This document shows positions 22,590 to 33,053 of a stretch of 64,000 nt of DNA, piece after piece; positions within the stretch are counted from its first letter, which is position 1; each line of letters starts with the position of its first letter. A program made the translations under genes and the position numbers. Source of the stretch: Corydoras sp. C115 (taxonomy: Eukaryota > Chordata > Actinopteri > Siluriformes > Callichthyidae); the NCBI GenBank assembly GCA_019802505.1, contig JAFMOC010000011.1:3419501-3483500 (forward strand), in the 5' to 3' direction. The notes below the pieces were generated by a model. It saw only the letters and a list, made by a program, of their open reading frames with translations. It was not told the origin of the DNA and did not search any database.

Positions 22590-23085
22590 ATTTGATACAT
22601 TAATTTCAGTATCAGTCAAAACTTGAAAACCACCCCTTTCTGCTTCAGTGTCTATTTTCTTCACTTACCATATAGATAGACTTTGTAGTTTTACAATTAC
22701 ATTCTCTATTGGTCAGGATAATCACAGAACAGGTATTATTTGGGTGGTGGATTGTTTATTGTCAGGTTTGCAGTGACACTGATGTGGTGAGAGGGTTTTA
22801 GTGCAGCAGTGATGCTGCTGTAGTTTCATTTAAATACCTCAGTGACACTGCTGGGATAGGAATAATGCAGCAACCAAATAATACCTTCTACTATTGGGGT
22901 CTTGACCATTAGAACAGAAGAGGACTAACACAGTATGTACTGTAGAACACAAAGAGATGGACTACAATCTGGAATTATAGAACTACAAAGTCCATCTTTA
23001 CTGTAAGTGGTACTGATAACACTGAGAACAATAAGTGGATCAAAAAGGAGGTGTGTCTAAACTCTTGACATCACTGTATGTCATG
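22590..23085 (+). mobile_element. DNA-transposon-like dispersed repeat, copy 2
   Basis: Same element as 426-870 but in the opposite orientation. Shared blocks are ATTGGTCAGGA, ACAGAACAGGTAT, TGGTGGATTGTTTATTGTCA, TGCTGCTGTAGTTTCATTTA and AAAAAGGAGGTGTG. No transposase is encoded. Exact ends are uncertain. Confidence 0.65.
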
Positions 23086-23089
23086 CATA

Positions 23090-23770
23090 TTGCTAGTTAA
23101 ATTGGTTTTTTGTGATAACAGTATTTTGTTGTGAACTGTATTCAATCACTTTTAAATTCTATGCTAATAACATCATTTTGGGAAATAATGGCCAAGTTGT
23201 CAATAGTGGAATAAGATCTTGACTTTAGGTTAAAATTTGGGACTTACATACTTAAGACGTTACATACTCAGGTACATAATTATTTTTTTCTGAGACTATT
23301 AACTGACTGTGATATATTGTAGCAAGCTCTACAAAACACCAGATAGGACATGCTAACATAACTGTAACCACGGGGAAATGACTCATTTCATGCCAGGTAT
23401 TCATTGGTTCCCAGACGTGATGATTAGTTATTGTCATTCACCAGTAGAGATTTGGATCGGATTTAACATTCAGGAGACCGAATTGTTACATGGTTACATT
23501 TATTACTGTTGTGAGGACTTGGCCACATTTATTACTGTTGTGGGTTTAGTGTTCATTTGTGTAAGTTAGCAGTGGCCCGTTCTAAAAACCTTTTGAAATT
23601 TTACTGTACGCTTTTCTGGTGTGGCAGAGTTTGGGCTGACATGCAAAAAATCATTTACAGTTTACAATATTGTATGATAGTTATTGTCATTCACTTAAGG
23701 ATTCAAGGTTCAAGGTTTTTAGGATGGACCCCTCTCCTCAGTAAAATAAGTGGCAGTTTACGAAAAAATA
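23090..23770. other. Intergenic sequence without recognised features
   Basis: AT-rich. A short direct repeat (ACATTTATTACTGTTGTG near 23496 and 23526) is the only structure I noticed. Confidence 0.45.
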
Positions 23771-23777
23771 AAATTGA

Positions 23778-24108
23778 ATGGTTAGCACATTCTCCTCTCT
23801 CTTCCTGGTTCGAATCCCAATCTGGGTGGGGTTTCCATGTTCCTCCCGCATTCACATGGGTTTGCCCCGGGTTCTCCGGATTCCTCACACAGTCCAAAAA
23901 CTTAGATTGAAGGTAAATCGAATGCTCTAAATTGCCACATATACTGTGTGTCTATGTGAGTGTGCTCAGCGATAGATTGTCACCCTGTTCTAGGTGTATC
24001 AGCTCAGCGTCTGAAACATTCTCCCCTGGATGGGCATGGGGGACCCCCGCCCCCCGACCTTAGTAGAGGATTAAGATAATGAATTAATTAATGAATAAAT
24101 GAATGAAT
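23778..24108 (+). mobile_element. SINE family A copy
   Basis: Begins within the A box (GGTTAGCACATTC), has an intact B box (GGTTCGAATCCCAATCTGGG), and ends with (AATG)n. No target-site duplication was found. Confidence 0.85.
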
Positions 24109-24109
24109 G

Positions 24110-24535
24110 AGGCCATCAGCCAGTTGATTGGTTTGAGGTTGCTATGGTGGGTGTGGTCAAATTCCTATATAAACACAAGGTCAGGGAAAAAAATGAAATT
24201 GTATTCATCTTTAAATTTAGTTTGTTCAAAAATAATAATACATTTAATATCCGTCGTGTTTGTCCAGCTAAAAAAATATACATTGTTTATGATGAAATGC
24301 GTGAGCCCAGCATTGGACAATAGATGTAGTTTGAATTAGTTGATGGGTTTGAGGTTGCTACAGTGGGTGTGGTGAAATTCCTATATAAACACAAGGGCAG
24401 GAAAAACAATTAAATTGTATTTATTTTTAAATTTAGCTTGAACAAAAATAATAATACTAAATGTGTTTGTCCAGCTAAAAAATATACAATGTTTATGATG
24501 AAATGCGTGGGCCCAGCAATGGATCGGGCCATGTC
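24110..24535 (+). repeat. Tandem duplication, two units of about 210 bp
   Basis: Unit 1 (about 24117-24325) and unit 2 (about 24336-24530) share TTTGAGGTTGCTA, AAATTCCTATATAAACACAA, GTGTTTGTCCAGCTAAAAAA and TTTATGATGAAATGCGTG in the same order. Both end in family A sequence (GCCCAGCA), and in unit 2 the SINE tail continues. Confidence 0.85.
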
Positions 24536-24645
24536 CTTGTTGTATCTGGCCAGGAACATTCTCCTCTGGATGGACATGGGAACCCCCCACAACACCACAC
24601 CCAGTATAGGATTAAGTGAAAGATAATGAAATAAAATGAGATGAT
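24505..24645 (+). mobile_element. SINE family A, tail half only
   Basis: Runs from GCCCAGCAATGGATCGG to the GATAATGAAATAAAATGAG tail. It continues directly from duplicated unit 2, so the front half of the SINE has been replaced by, or recombined with, the unit sequence. Confidence 0.75.
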
Positions 24646-24649
24646 GACG

Positions 24650-25500
24650 TGCCTAAAAGCTCATTTGTAATTCTATTACACAATAAAGATATATGAACAC
24701 TTAAGTGATCGACAACACATACAGTTCCAGCTGGGGTGTTCAAACTTTTGCATTAGCATCAGTGTGACATATTCATGTAAATGTTGCTACCATATAGTGA
24801 TACAAATAAAAAACTCATACTCATACACACAGATGATGAAAACACACATAGATGCATTTAAAGTGATACCATTTATCTGATCTATTTCTACTGTTCCAGG
24901 TAACACCTAGTATGTATATACTGTGAAATGTCCAATTTCTATGCATTATCAAAATAAATGATTGTTATAAATAGTATTCGGCATAAATATTAGCCAACAT
25001 TACCACATAGATTAAGCAACAAAACAGTAGGTTTAGAGACTAAACATTATCGGGGAATTCTGAAACAATGAAACGCTAACATATGAAATGAGTTTTAATC
25101 CATTTGATTTATCCTGAAAGCTAAATGAAAACTACCTCTGTACATATAACTTTCGGTATTTTAAGTGGTTTCCTTTCGGCATTTTTACCTGAGCAAACAG
25201 TTTCCACTTGTTGCACAACCAATGATGGCTGTACTAAACCAACGATTAGAATCTTAATCTAACTTCATTAAGTGTGTTTGTTTGAAAGTCAGATGTCACG
25301 AATATGAATCCGATTAAGATATATAAACTAATAAACTTAGCTATGATCTAAAAAGACTAACCTCAAGTTTGTTCATTGCTCTGTTTACATTTCATTTACA
25401 TATAGTTTCACCAGAGTGGCCCAATTATTCTGTTGCTTTTAACCACAGCAAACTCAAACGTGTTTCTGACAGTACATAGATTTTATGCCTTACTTTTAAA
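24650..25500. other. AT-rich intergenic sequence, nothing recognised
   Basis: No repeats of the families described, no long frame and no exon-like segment. Confidence 0.45.
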
Positions 25501-25505
25501 TAAAA

Positions 25506-25800
25506 GTTTCAGGTTCAAATCCCAATCCGGTTTCCTCCCACAGTCCAAAAACATGGATTCAAGGTAAATTGGCTGTTTTAATATTGAGTGTGTGGGTGTG
25601 GTTGTGTGAAATAAACTGAATGACTATAAATTTACACTCAAGAACATTCAGTCATGCCTAGCGAGGGATTGGTGCCCTGTCAGGGTGGCAGGGTCTGTCT
25701 GCCCAGCCCCGAAACGTTCTCCCCTGGATAGGCATGGCGAACCACCCTGCGACCCTAGTAGAGGATAAAGTGGAAGATAATGGATGAATGGATGGATGCA
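25506..25800 (+). mobile_element. SINE family A, rearranged copy
   Basis: B box AGGTTCAAATCCCAATCCGG joins directly to the CTCCCACAGTCC segment, skipping the usual middle. About 55 bases of unrelated AT-rich sequence lie in the GT region. The tail is complete, ending (GGAT)n. Confidence 0.8.
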
Positions 25801-26144
25801 TATTCAGTCATTCACTTTTATCGAATAGCATTGTTTTTATTGTGGAAGTAAAACTATTAGGTTCAAACAATTCATTCTTGGTCTAATCTAATCATGAGCA
25901 CATATAGCACATGACAATGAATCAGCAAATTATGCTGTAATGAATAAATGAATGAATAACAAATGTTAGAAATGTAGATATTCTTTCAAATTATACAAAA
26001 ACCTTGCTTATATTCATCATCATATTGCACTTTACGTCGTCTGTATTGATTATGTATCTTCATTCATTTAAAAATAATAATCCACTACTTTTAAACATGT
26101 CAAAAAAACAGATACTGAGTTTACGATCTATACAGCTTTTCATC

Positions 26145-26420
26145 TCTTAAGCACGGGTTTGAAATGGATGCAGTTGGTCGATGCTCGAGAACCCCCTTTT
26201 CGAGGCCCCACCCTCTGAGCCGTTGTTGGCAGCGGCCCCGGAGCCGCAGCGCTGCCGGGGGAGAAAGGTAATAAATAACCCGGAGAGAGGAGCGGAGCCC
26301 GGCGGACGGAGCACGCTCTGACCTGACAAATCCTCCCTGGAAAGCCGTCAGAGGGAGTGAGGCCACCCCGGGCGCCGTGGAGCCAGCGTCGCTCCTGAAA
26401 TCTATGCATCTGCTTAATGG
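26145..26420. promoter_or_regulatory. Strongly GC-rich island in intergenic AT-rich DNA
   Basis: Composition changes abruptly here: CpG-containing, unique sequence (GAGCCGCAGCGCTGCCGGGG, GGCGCCGTGGAGCCAGCGTC), ending near ATCTATGCATCTGCTTAATG. Three overlapping minus-strand frames exist but lack splice sites or recognisable protein. Candidates are a CpG-island enhancer, a distal alternative promoter of samd11 (8.6 kb upstream of exon 1), or an unannotated non-coding RNA promoter. This is inference from composition. Confidence 0.4.
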
Positions 26421-26719
26421 AAGTGGCGACATTCAGTCCCGTAAACTTCTAACAGTTGACTTCTGAAAGTTCACACAATAGATAAATTTCAAAAGAGAAA
26501 AACTGAAAGGCTTTGTCTAATCACGTTATACACTCATATTAGATACAACTTTATTTTTTTAAATAGTCTTAACATAAGGTAGGGGTGCAACGGTTCAGTT
26601 ATTTTCGATACTTAAGAATTCTCCACGATATGATTCGATTTCAATATGGTCCAATACTCAATATTTTTTAAGATTGAAATAAATCAACAAAATTGGCCTT
26701 TTATTGAAATACAGGAAAT

Positions 26720-26885
26720 GTACCACGGTGGCTTAGTGGTTAGCACATTTGTCTCTCAGCACTGGGGATTCCAGGTTCGAATCCCATATCTGGGTGGATT
26801 GAGCCCAGCGATAGATTGGCTCTCTGTCCTGGGTGTATCTGCCCAGCTCTCGAAACGTTCTCTCCTGGATGGGCATTGGGACCCC
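26720..26885 (+). mobile_element. SINE family A in unit 1, internally deleted
   Basis: Head and B box (GGTTCGAATCCCATATCTGG) are fused directly to the tail half (GAGCCCAGCGATAGATTGG). The copy ends without an (ATGA) tail, against the next SINE. Confidence 0.85.
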
Positions 26886-27063
26886 CCCGCCACGGTGGCT
26901 TAGTGGTTAGCACATTTCTCTGTCATCACTGGGGATTCTAGGTTCGAATCCCAATCCGAGTGGAGCTGCCATTTTCTGTGGATTTCCTCTGGGTTTTCCA
27001 GGTTCCTCCCACAGTCCAAAACCATGGATCAATGTAAACTGAATGTTCCAAATTGCCCCATAT

Positions 27064-27101
<38 letters not shown>

Positions 27102-27240
27102 TGTGAGCCCAGCAATAGATTGGCACCCTGTCCTGGGTATATCTTCCCAGTGCCCGAAACGTTCTTTCCTGGATGGACATGGGGAACCCCCCCACCACCC
27201 TAGTAGAGGATAAAGTTGAAGATGATAAAGAAGGCTTTTC
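26886..27240 (+). mobile_element. SINE family A, near full length
   Basis: Inserted directly after the previous SINE (CCGCCACGGTGGCTTAG). It has an intact B box, a GT microsatellite at 27067-27099, and tail GGATAAAGTTGAAGATGATA. Confidence 0.88.
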
Positions 27241-27434
27241 TTCTAGATACAACTCCTGGTTCCTACATTCTTTACATAAGGTAGGGGTGTGACGATTCAA
27301 TTATTTTTGATACTTAAGAATTCTCCACGATATGATTCGAAAAAATACGATAAGATTCAATATGATCAAATACTCAATATCTTTTAAGTTTGAAATAAAT
27401 CAACAAAATTGGCCTTTTAGTGATATACAGGAAA

Positions 27435-27680
27435 TGTAACATGGTGGTTTAGTGATTAGCACGTTTGTCCGTCAGCACTGGGGATTCCAGGTTCCAAATT
27501 GCCCCATATAGAATGTGTCTGTGTGAATGTGTGCCCAGCAATAGATTGGCGCCCTGTCCTGGGTGTATTTGCCCAGCGCCCGAAACATTCTCCCCTGGAT
27601 GGGCATGGGGAACCCCCCCCACAACCCTAGTAGAGGATTAAGTGGAAGATAATAAAAGAATGAATGAATGAATACATGAA
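27435..27680 (+). mobile_element. SINE family A in unit 2, internally deleted
   Basis: The head joins the CCAAATTGCCCCATATAGA segment after GGTTC. The B box is therefore incomplete, and the deletion differs from units 1 and 3. The tail is (ATGA)n. Confidence 0.85.
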
Positions 27681-27932
27681 TACATGAAACTGGAAGGCTT
27701 TGCCCAGTGCACCGTCTCATCACGTTATACACTCATATTAGATACAACTTTATTAGTTACAACTCCTGGTTCCTACAGTCTTTACGTAAGGTAGGGATGT
27801 AATGATTTAATTATTTTCAATACTTAAGAATTCTCCATGATATGATTTCAAATTCAATATGATCCAATACTCAATATCTTTTAAGTTTGAAATAAATAAA
27901 CAAAATTGGCCTCTATTTAAAATACAGTAAAG

Positions 27933-28157
27933 GTGACACGTAGACTTAGTGGTTAGCACGTTTGTCTCACAGCACTGGGGATTCCAGGTTCGAATCCCAT
28001 ATCTGGGTGGAGTGTGCCCAGCAATAGATTGGCGCCCTGTCCTGGGTGTATCTTCCCAGCGCCTGAAACGTTCTCTTCTGGATGGGCATGGGGAACAACC
28101 CCCCCCCTTCCCCCACGACCCTTGTAGAGGATGAACCGGAAGATAATGAATGAATGA
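27933..28157 (+). mobile_element. SINE family A in unit 3, internally deleted
   Basis: Same head-to-tail fusion as in unit 1 (CCCATATCTGGGTGGAGTG followed by GCCCAGC). The C run CAACCCCCCCCC differs in length. The tail is (ATGA)n. Confidence 0.85.
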
Positions 28158-28203
28158 AAACCGGAAGGCTTTGCCCAATACAACTCCACGATGTGATTCA
28201 AAA

Positions 28204-28375
28204 CGGGGCGGCATGGTGGCTTAGTGGTTAGCACGTTCGCCTCTCAGCGCTAGGATTCCCGGTTCAATCTCAATCTGGGTGGAGTTTCCATGTTCTCTAC
28301 TAGGGTCGTGGGGGTTTCCCATAGTCCATCCAGGGAAGAATGTTCAGAGCGTAACAAATACACTCAGGACAGGGT
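28204..28375. mobile_element. SINE family A fold-back junction
   Basis: A plus-strand family A head (28204 to about 28297, ending TCCATGTTCT) joins directly to a minus-strand tail segment (CTACTAGGGTCGTGGGGG to CAGGACAGGG). The two pieces come from opposite orientations of one family. Confidence 0.75.
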
Positions 28376-28584
28376 TTTTATTTATGAATAAATTGTGTCA
28401 GAAAATGGACATATCTCACTAAATCATGCCCTTCAATGTAACTACCAAAAGCAATTGAATAAACCTTTAAGAATCAAACCAAAACTATTGCGTAAGTGTC
28501 AATGTCCCTATCAGTGGTAGTCTTGCTTTTTAATAGACTCGGATTGAAACATATGTAGTTAATACCACAAACAGAGAAATAACA

Positions 28585-28716
28585 TCAGAGTCCAGCTTTA
28601 TTGGCAAAGTATGCTCACACATACAGGAAATATACTTTTGGTACAGTTCATCACAGTGCACAGCAAATGAGAAGATTGCAGTCGTGCACATCCTATTACA
28701 CACACACACACACACA

Positions 28717-28770
<54 letters not shown>

Positions 28771-29390
28771 CATACCTGTAGCCCTTACAATAGTGCAGTT
28801 ATTTCTTATGTTGAAGTGCTGAGTGCTGCGAATGACGTGATTAATAAATCAAAGCGAAAAAGGATGTGATTTTAGGGTTAAAAACATCCAGAAGATGTAA
28901 TGTACTTATGTAATTTGCAATGTTCCGCTGTTCATGTGAGTGATGGTGTGTGGGAAGAAGCCTGGTTGTTTTAATCTTCAGCTGACTAAATTGCCGGTCA
29001 GAGGGAAGCCACTGGAACAGGTGATGTCTGGGATGTAATTGGTCCATGGTAATTTTCTCGACATGTTCTCTGGTCCTGGAAGTGGGCAGATCCAGCAGTG
29101 TGGGCAGCTTTACAGCAATGATCCTATTGGTGGATGTACTAATACGCTGTAGTCTCTGAATGTCCTGCTTGGAGGCTGAGCTGCCTCACACTGTGATGGA
29201 CATGGTTATGATTGACTCTATGATGGCCGTGTAGAACTGCACCATCAGCTCCTGAGGCAGAATGAACTTTCTCAGCCTCTGCTGCACTCTTTTGATAATC
29301 ATCCGTAAACAAACTGATGTCGATATCCCAGGTCAGGTGGTATCCAAGAACTTGTAGGTCTCTACAGCTATTACAGTTCTGAGCAGAAAG
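28585..29390 (-). mobile_element. Non-LTR retrotransposon, 3' part (left piece)
   Basis: The minus strand encodes, with frameshifts, the segment following the RT domain. Different frames give a GYHLTWDID-like stretch (compare FLG and W-D motifs), KFILPQELMVQFYTAIIES-like and SIITMSI-like runs. The left end (TTTATTGGCAAAGTATG) resembles the 3' end of such elements. The element continues to the right of the nested insertion at 29390-30112. It is broken and non-functional. Confidence 0.65.
28698..28766. repeat. (CA)n microsatellite
   Basis: A CA run with one CCC interruption, within the 3' region of the LINE relic. Confidence 0.95.
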
Positions 29391-29614
29391 GTAATTGGTT
29401 GTGGTAGCTCGGTGGTTAAGGTGTTGAGCTAACAATCCAAGTGTTGTGGGTTCAAATCCTAGGTCTACTGAAGTTACCAATGTGGGTCCTTGAGCAAATC
29501 CCTTAACCCTCGTTGCTCCAGGGTTTTTGTATGTAACCCTGTGTTCTGACCCCAATACTTGAGATACTTGTAATTCGCTTTAGATAAAAACGGCTGCTAA
29601 GTTACTAAATGTAT
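29390..29614 (+). mobile_element. SINE family B (tRNA-type) copy
   Basis: A-box-like GTGGTAGCTCGGTGGTTAAG, B box GGGTTCAAATCCTAGG, a TCCTTGAGCAAATCCCTTAA segment, and a tail with TCGCTTTAGATAAAAACGGC. It inserts, with the LINE tail that follows, into the minus-strand LINE relic. Confidence 0.8.
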
Positions 29615-30112
29615 GTAAGTGGCTTCTACGAGTGGCCTCAGGACTCTACGGCTGATTCAAACCTCAGCAGCTCAACTTGTGTTTAATCAACGAAAGCGAA
29701 CTCATGTTACTCCACTACTCTTCTCCCTCCATTGGCTCCCTGTAGCTACTCGCATTCAGTACAAGGCACTGACTCTGGCCTACAGGACAATCTCTGGATC
29801 TGCCCACTCTAATTTCCAAAATACACTCCAAACCCGTTCACTTTGCTCTATCGAAGAATGTCGCCTGGTGCTTCAACCTCACCATGGTGCTTAGTCTTAC
29901 TCAATATGGTTCACTACTACTAAAAGGTCACTTAGCATTTTTAAGAAACATCTCAAAACACATCTCTTCCACAAACACATGCTATTAAAATTGGATAATG
30001 ATCAGGTTTGATAATTCTACAGTGATTTTTCCTTTCCTAACTACTGGCTTGTGTTTTTCTCTCATTTGTAAGTCGCTTTGGATAAAACGGTCTACTAAAC
30101 AATGTAATGTAT
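29615..30112 (+). mobile_element. L2/Rex1-type LINE 3' end
   Basis: The plus strand encodes IQTSAAQLVFNQRKRTHVTP then LLFSLHWLPVATRIQYKALT, the conserved C-terminal region of these ORFs. The 3' end is TCGCTTTGGATAAAACGGTC, shared with SINE family B tails. It is homologous to the element at 52.1-52.9 kb. It is 5'-truncated and broken. Confidence 0.8.
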
Positions 30113-30495
30113 AAAAGTAAAGATGTGGCAAATGTTGGGGGCAGCTCCTTAAATACACTCATCTTCACGGTTTTCTGCATTTAGTTAGTCAGTTGTTTGG
30201 ACTTCTTCGTTTCTCTGGATTGAAGCAATGATTGCGGTGTAGTTTTCAAACTTCTGAATTTTTACTAAGGTGTCAATGGAGATATAATTAATTGTGTACA
30301 GTGAGAAGAGCAGTGGTGAGAGTATCGAGCCCTGTGCAGTACTCATACTGGTGATCAACTAGCAGATAGAAGCAGGCACCCTCAGTTTATTGTGTAGTTG
30401 TTCTCCATAAGCCAAACCCCGATACATCGTCTTAGGTGGCGAGCAAAACCACGTGAGGGGATGATATCTACAATACATCACTGGTTTACCAGCTA
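30113..30495 (-). mobile_element. Non-LTR retrotransposon, RT region (right piece)
   Basis: On the minus strand the frame reads STAQGSILSPLLFSLYTINY then KIQKFENYTAIIASI. This is a decayed match to the RT block PQG-S-LSPLLFSLYTN with the following FADDT motif mutated to FENYT. The catalytic Asp pair is therefore lost. Confidence 0.75.
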
Positions 30496-30499
30496 TAAT

Positions 30500-31030
30500 A
30501 AAAAATGCAGGCCTCTTTAACTCAGCAATCGGCTGAGAAAAGTAAGTAACTCTGACTCAAAACCTGAGAAATTGCTGTCATTGTCCCATCTCACTTAGCC
30601 ATGGCAAAAAAAAAACCTCAGGTGTAAAATGTGGGGTCAGTTCTGCGCACATTGTACCTCACCTTAAAAACTCCCATTGCACACAGCATGAATGGAAACT
30701 TAAACTTGAATCCATGCCACCCACTAAATAAAAAAGTCTTGTCCGTCCTGGAATTATTCTGTCCAAAAACAAGAAGAACGCTAGGTTCTTTTAGTTACAT
30801 ACTTTAAAATGTTTGCATTTGAGTGTCTGACTGGATCCTTAAAATCACATACGCTAATGGTTATATGCACTACATGTGATATATTAATGACTTTATTAAA
30901 AAAAATGCATAACTGCATTTAAAATGATGCTTTCAGAAACATGGCTGGTAATAAATCTTTGGCTTTTTTCGCCATATGTTGATTTCAGTCCTGGAGTGCC
31001 TGAGATGTAGGCTGCTGTGTAATGTGAAAC
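30500..31030. other. Intergenic sequence, nothing recognised
   Basis: AT-rich, with no repeat, frame or splice-bounded segment I can support. Confidence 0.45.
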
Positions 31031-31034
31031 CAGC

Positions 31035-31270
31035 TAGGACTACTTGACAGTATCATGCAGTGCAATGTTAGGGCCCGTCCTCCCTACCCCTCCCCCTTGC
31101 ACTGTGTTGATCTGTAGGGTCAGGCGGCGTGCTGAGATCTGGCGGCCTGAGAGGAGCCAGAGTTTAGGGTCATGTGAGGAGTTGTCAGCGCCTGCAGGAG
31201 CGATCGAAGGCATGACGCCTTGCCCCTCTTTGTGACCCCAGAGACACCTAATGGCTTTTGAGAGCATGCA
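31035..31270. promoter_or_regulatory. GC-rich island, candidate regulatory element
   Basis: Unique sequence with raised GC (TAGGGCCCGTCCTCCCTACC, GTCAGGCGGCGTGCTGAGAT, AGGAGCGATCGAAGGCATGA) between AT-rich flanks. Short frames exist on both strands but none is convincing. Confidence 0.3.
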
Positions 31271-31386
31271 CGAGCACACATACTTATTTGATATACTTTA
31301 GTATGAACCCACAAGTGTTCGGTAGAGGTACGGAAATAACTTAAATTATTATTGAGAGAAATTTATTGATTTATTTATTGATATTA

Positions 31387-31608
31387 TTAACATGTTTGTC
31401 CATCTATTCATCCATTATCTTCCACTCACATACACACAAACACACTCTATATGGGGAAATGTGAGAATTAAATTAACCTTGATCCATGCTTTTGGACTGC
31501 GGGGAGAACATGGAAACTCCACCCAAATTGGGATTCGAACCAGGAATCCTTAGCGCTAAGAGGCAAACATGCTAACCACTAAGCCACCGTGCCGCCCTTA
31601 ACATGTTT
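31387..31608 (-). mobile_element. SINE family A, short copy with 11-bp duplication
   Basis: TTAACATGTTT at 31387-31397 and 31598-31608 bounds a minus-strand copy of about 200 bp. It lacks the central part between the tail and the GT region but keeps head, B box and the tail start (ATTCATCCATTATCTTCC). Confidence 0.9.
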
Positions 31609-31711
31609 TTATTAAACGTAATGAAAATGTGTGCTAAAAATATGTAGAAACTAGTTATTATAGTTGTCATCATGCCATTTATGATTTCATTTGATATCTC
31701 AGAGATTTGTT

Positions 31712-32055
31712 GTGAACGGCACGTTTGCTTGGCGGTTAGTACTTCCACCTCTCAGTGGATTCTCAGTGGATTCTTAATGGTGTTTCCATGTTCTCCCCGT
31801 GTCTATGTGGGTTTTTTCCTTGGTTTTTCCGGTTTCGGCCTGCAGTACAAAAACATGGATTCAAGGTTAATCAGCTGCTCTAAATTGCCCCTATATAGTG
31901 TGTGGCTGTGTGAGGGAGTGTGTGCCCATTGATGGATTGTCAACCTGTATTGTGTGTATCTGCCCAGCGCACAAAACGTTCTTCATGTATCCCCCCCCCA
32001 CACCCGTGACCCTAGTCCCTAGTATGGGATTAAGCAGAAGATAATAAGATGATAA
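31712..32055 (+). mobile_element. SINE family A, degraded copy
   Basis: Head CGGCACGTTTGCTTGGCGG, B box lost, TCTCAGTGGATTC duplicated internally, middle and tail recognisable, ending GATAATAAGATG. Confidence 0.75.
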
Positions 32056-32059
32056 TAAG

Positions 32060-32965
32060 ATGTGACATTGTGGCAGCAACACAACAAAAATAAATACATT
32101 TAGTTCACAAAGATTCTATTGCTGAAGTTTGCAGCCTTTCATTAGTGGGCCACATGCACCTCTGAACTGAATGAAATGTGGCCTACAAAGCTGGTTTGTG
32201 CAGCTAAGTTGATCATTTTTACACATGCTGTCTATAAAAACATGACCATCCTAAGCCTGGTTGCTTTAACTAACAAAGTTTCTTATTTCAGCTGCTGTCT
32301 GTATAAAAATCGAGTAGAGAAATGACCATTTAAAAAATGCTTCATGTTAAGATATTCCTTAATTAAGATCAATAAAGAATATACTTAACTTTGCCTACAA
32401 CATCACTGACAAACAAAGCAGAATAGGATGATAAGTGTTCTGAAGCCAAAGAATAGCCTTCTTCCAAATCCAAATTTAATGATCCTCATAATTTCAATTA
32501 AACTCTGAAAATTCTCCAAGCAGTAATACTGTACACTCTGGATTCTTAAATAATCCAGATAGAGTGGGGGCTTAATTAAAACAGTCAAAAATGACTCCAA
32601 CATTTATTAAATCAGAGTACAGCTATCGTAAAGTTTTTTTTTTCCTCATTACTTGAATGCTATCAAAATATTTCAGTAAGCCAGAATAACTCTGTAATGA
32701 TTTCTGAATATGAGAACCCTTTCATATTTCATAGGTACTGCAACACAATCAAACAGACTACTTTTTACCAACACAGTTTTAAATTTGGAATCGATTATTT
32801 TTATGTTGTTATTAAATTGTTTTATTGGAAAAGTGATACAGTAATAGTAAATATTCTTTAATACAGGGTACCTTTAATAATAATGGGTATGCTTTAGTGA
32901 AGATGAAACTAAATAATTTTGAGTCATTGACAATATGATATATATTTCTGTTAGTTTATTAAATG

Positions 32966-33053
<88 letters not shown>

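Larger units (their letters stand above)
26497..28200 (+). repeat. Tandem triplication of a SINE-containing unit
   Basis: Three copies (starting about 26497, 27225 and 27687) and a truncated fourth (about 28158) share AAGGCTTTG, ATTAGATACAACTTTATT, AAGGTAGGG, TACTTAAGAATTCTCCA, CGATATGATTC, TACTCAATAT and CAAAATTGGCCT, each followed by a family A SINE. Copies 1 and 3 share the same SINE deletion (CCCATATCTGGGTGGA joined to the GCCCAGC segment). Copy 2 has a different one. Confidence 0.85.

Noticed and set aside
26121..26432. Three overlapping minus-strand ORFs in the GC island
   Set aside because: GC-rich DNA has few stop codons. No splice sites or recognisable protein, so kept only as a possible regulatory island.
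29139..29555. 138-codon minus-strand ORF
   Set aside because: It is a frame-shifted reading of the LINE relic combined with antisense SINE B. No intact protein.
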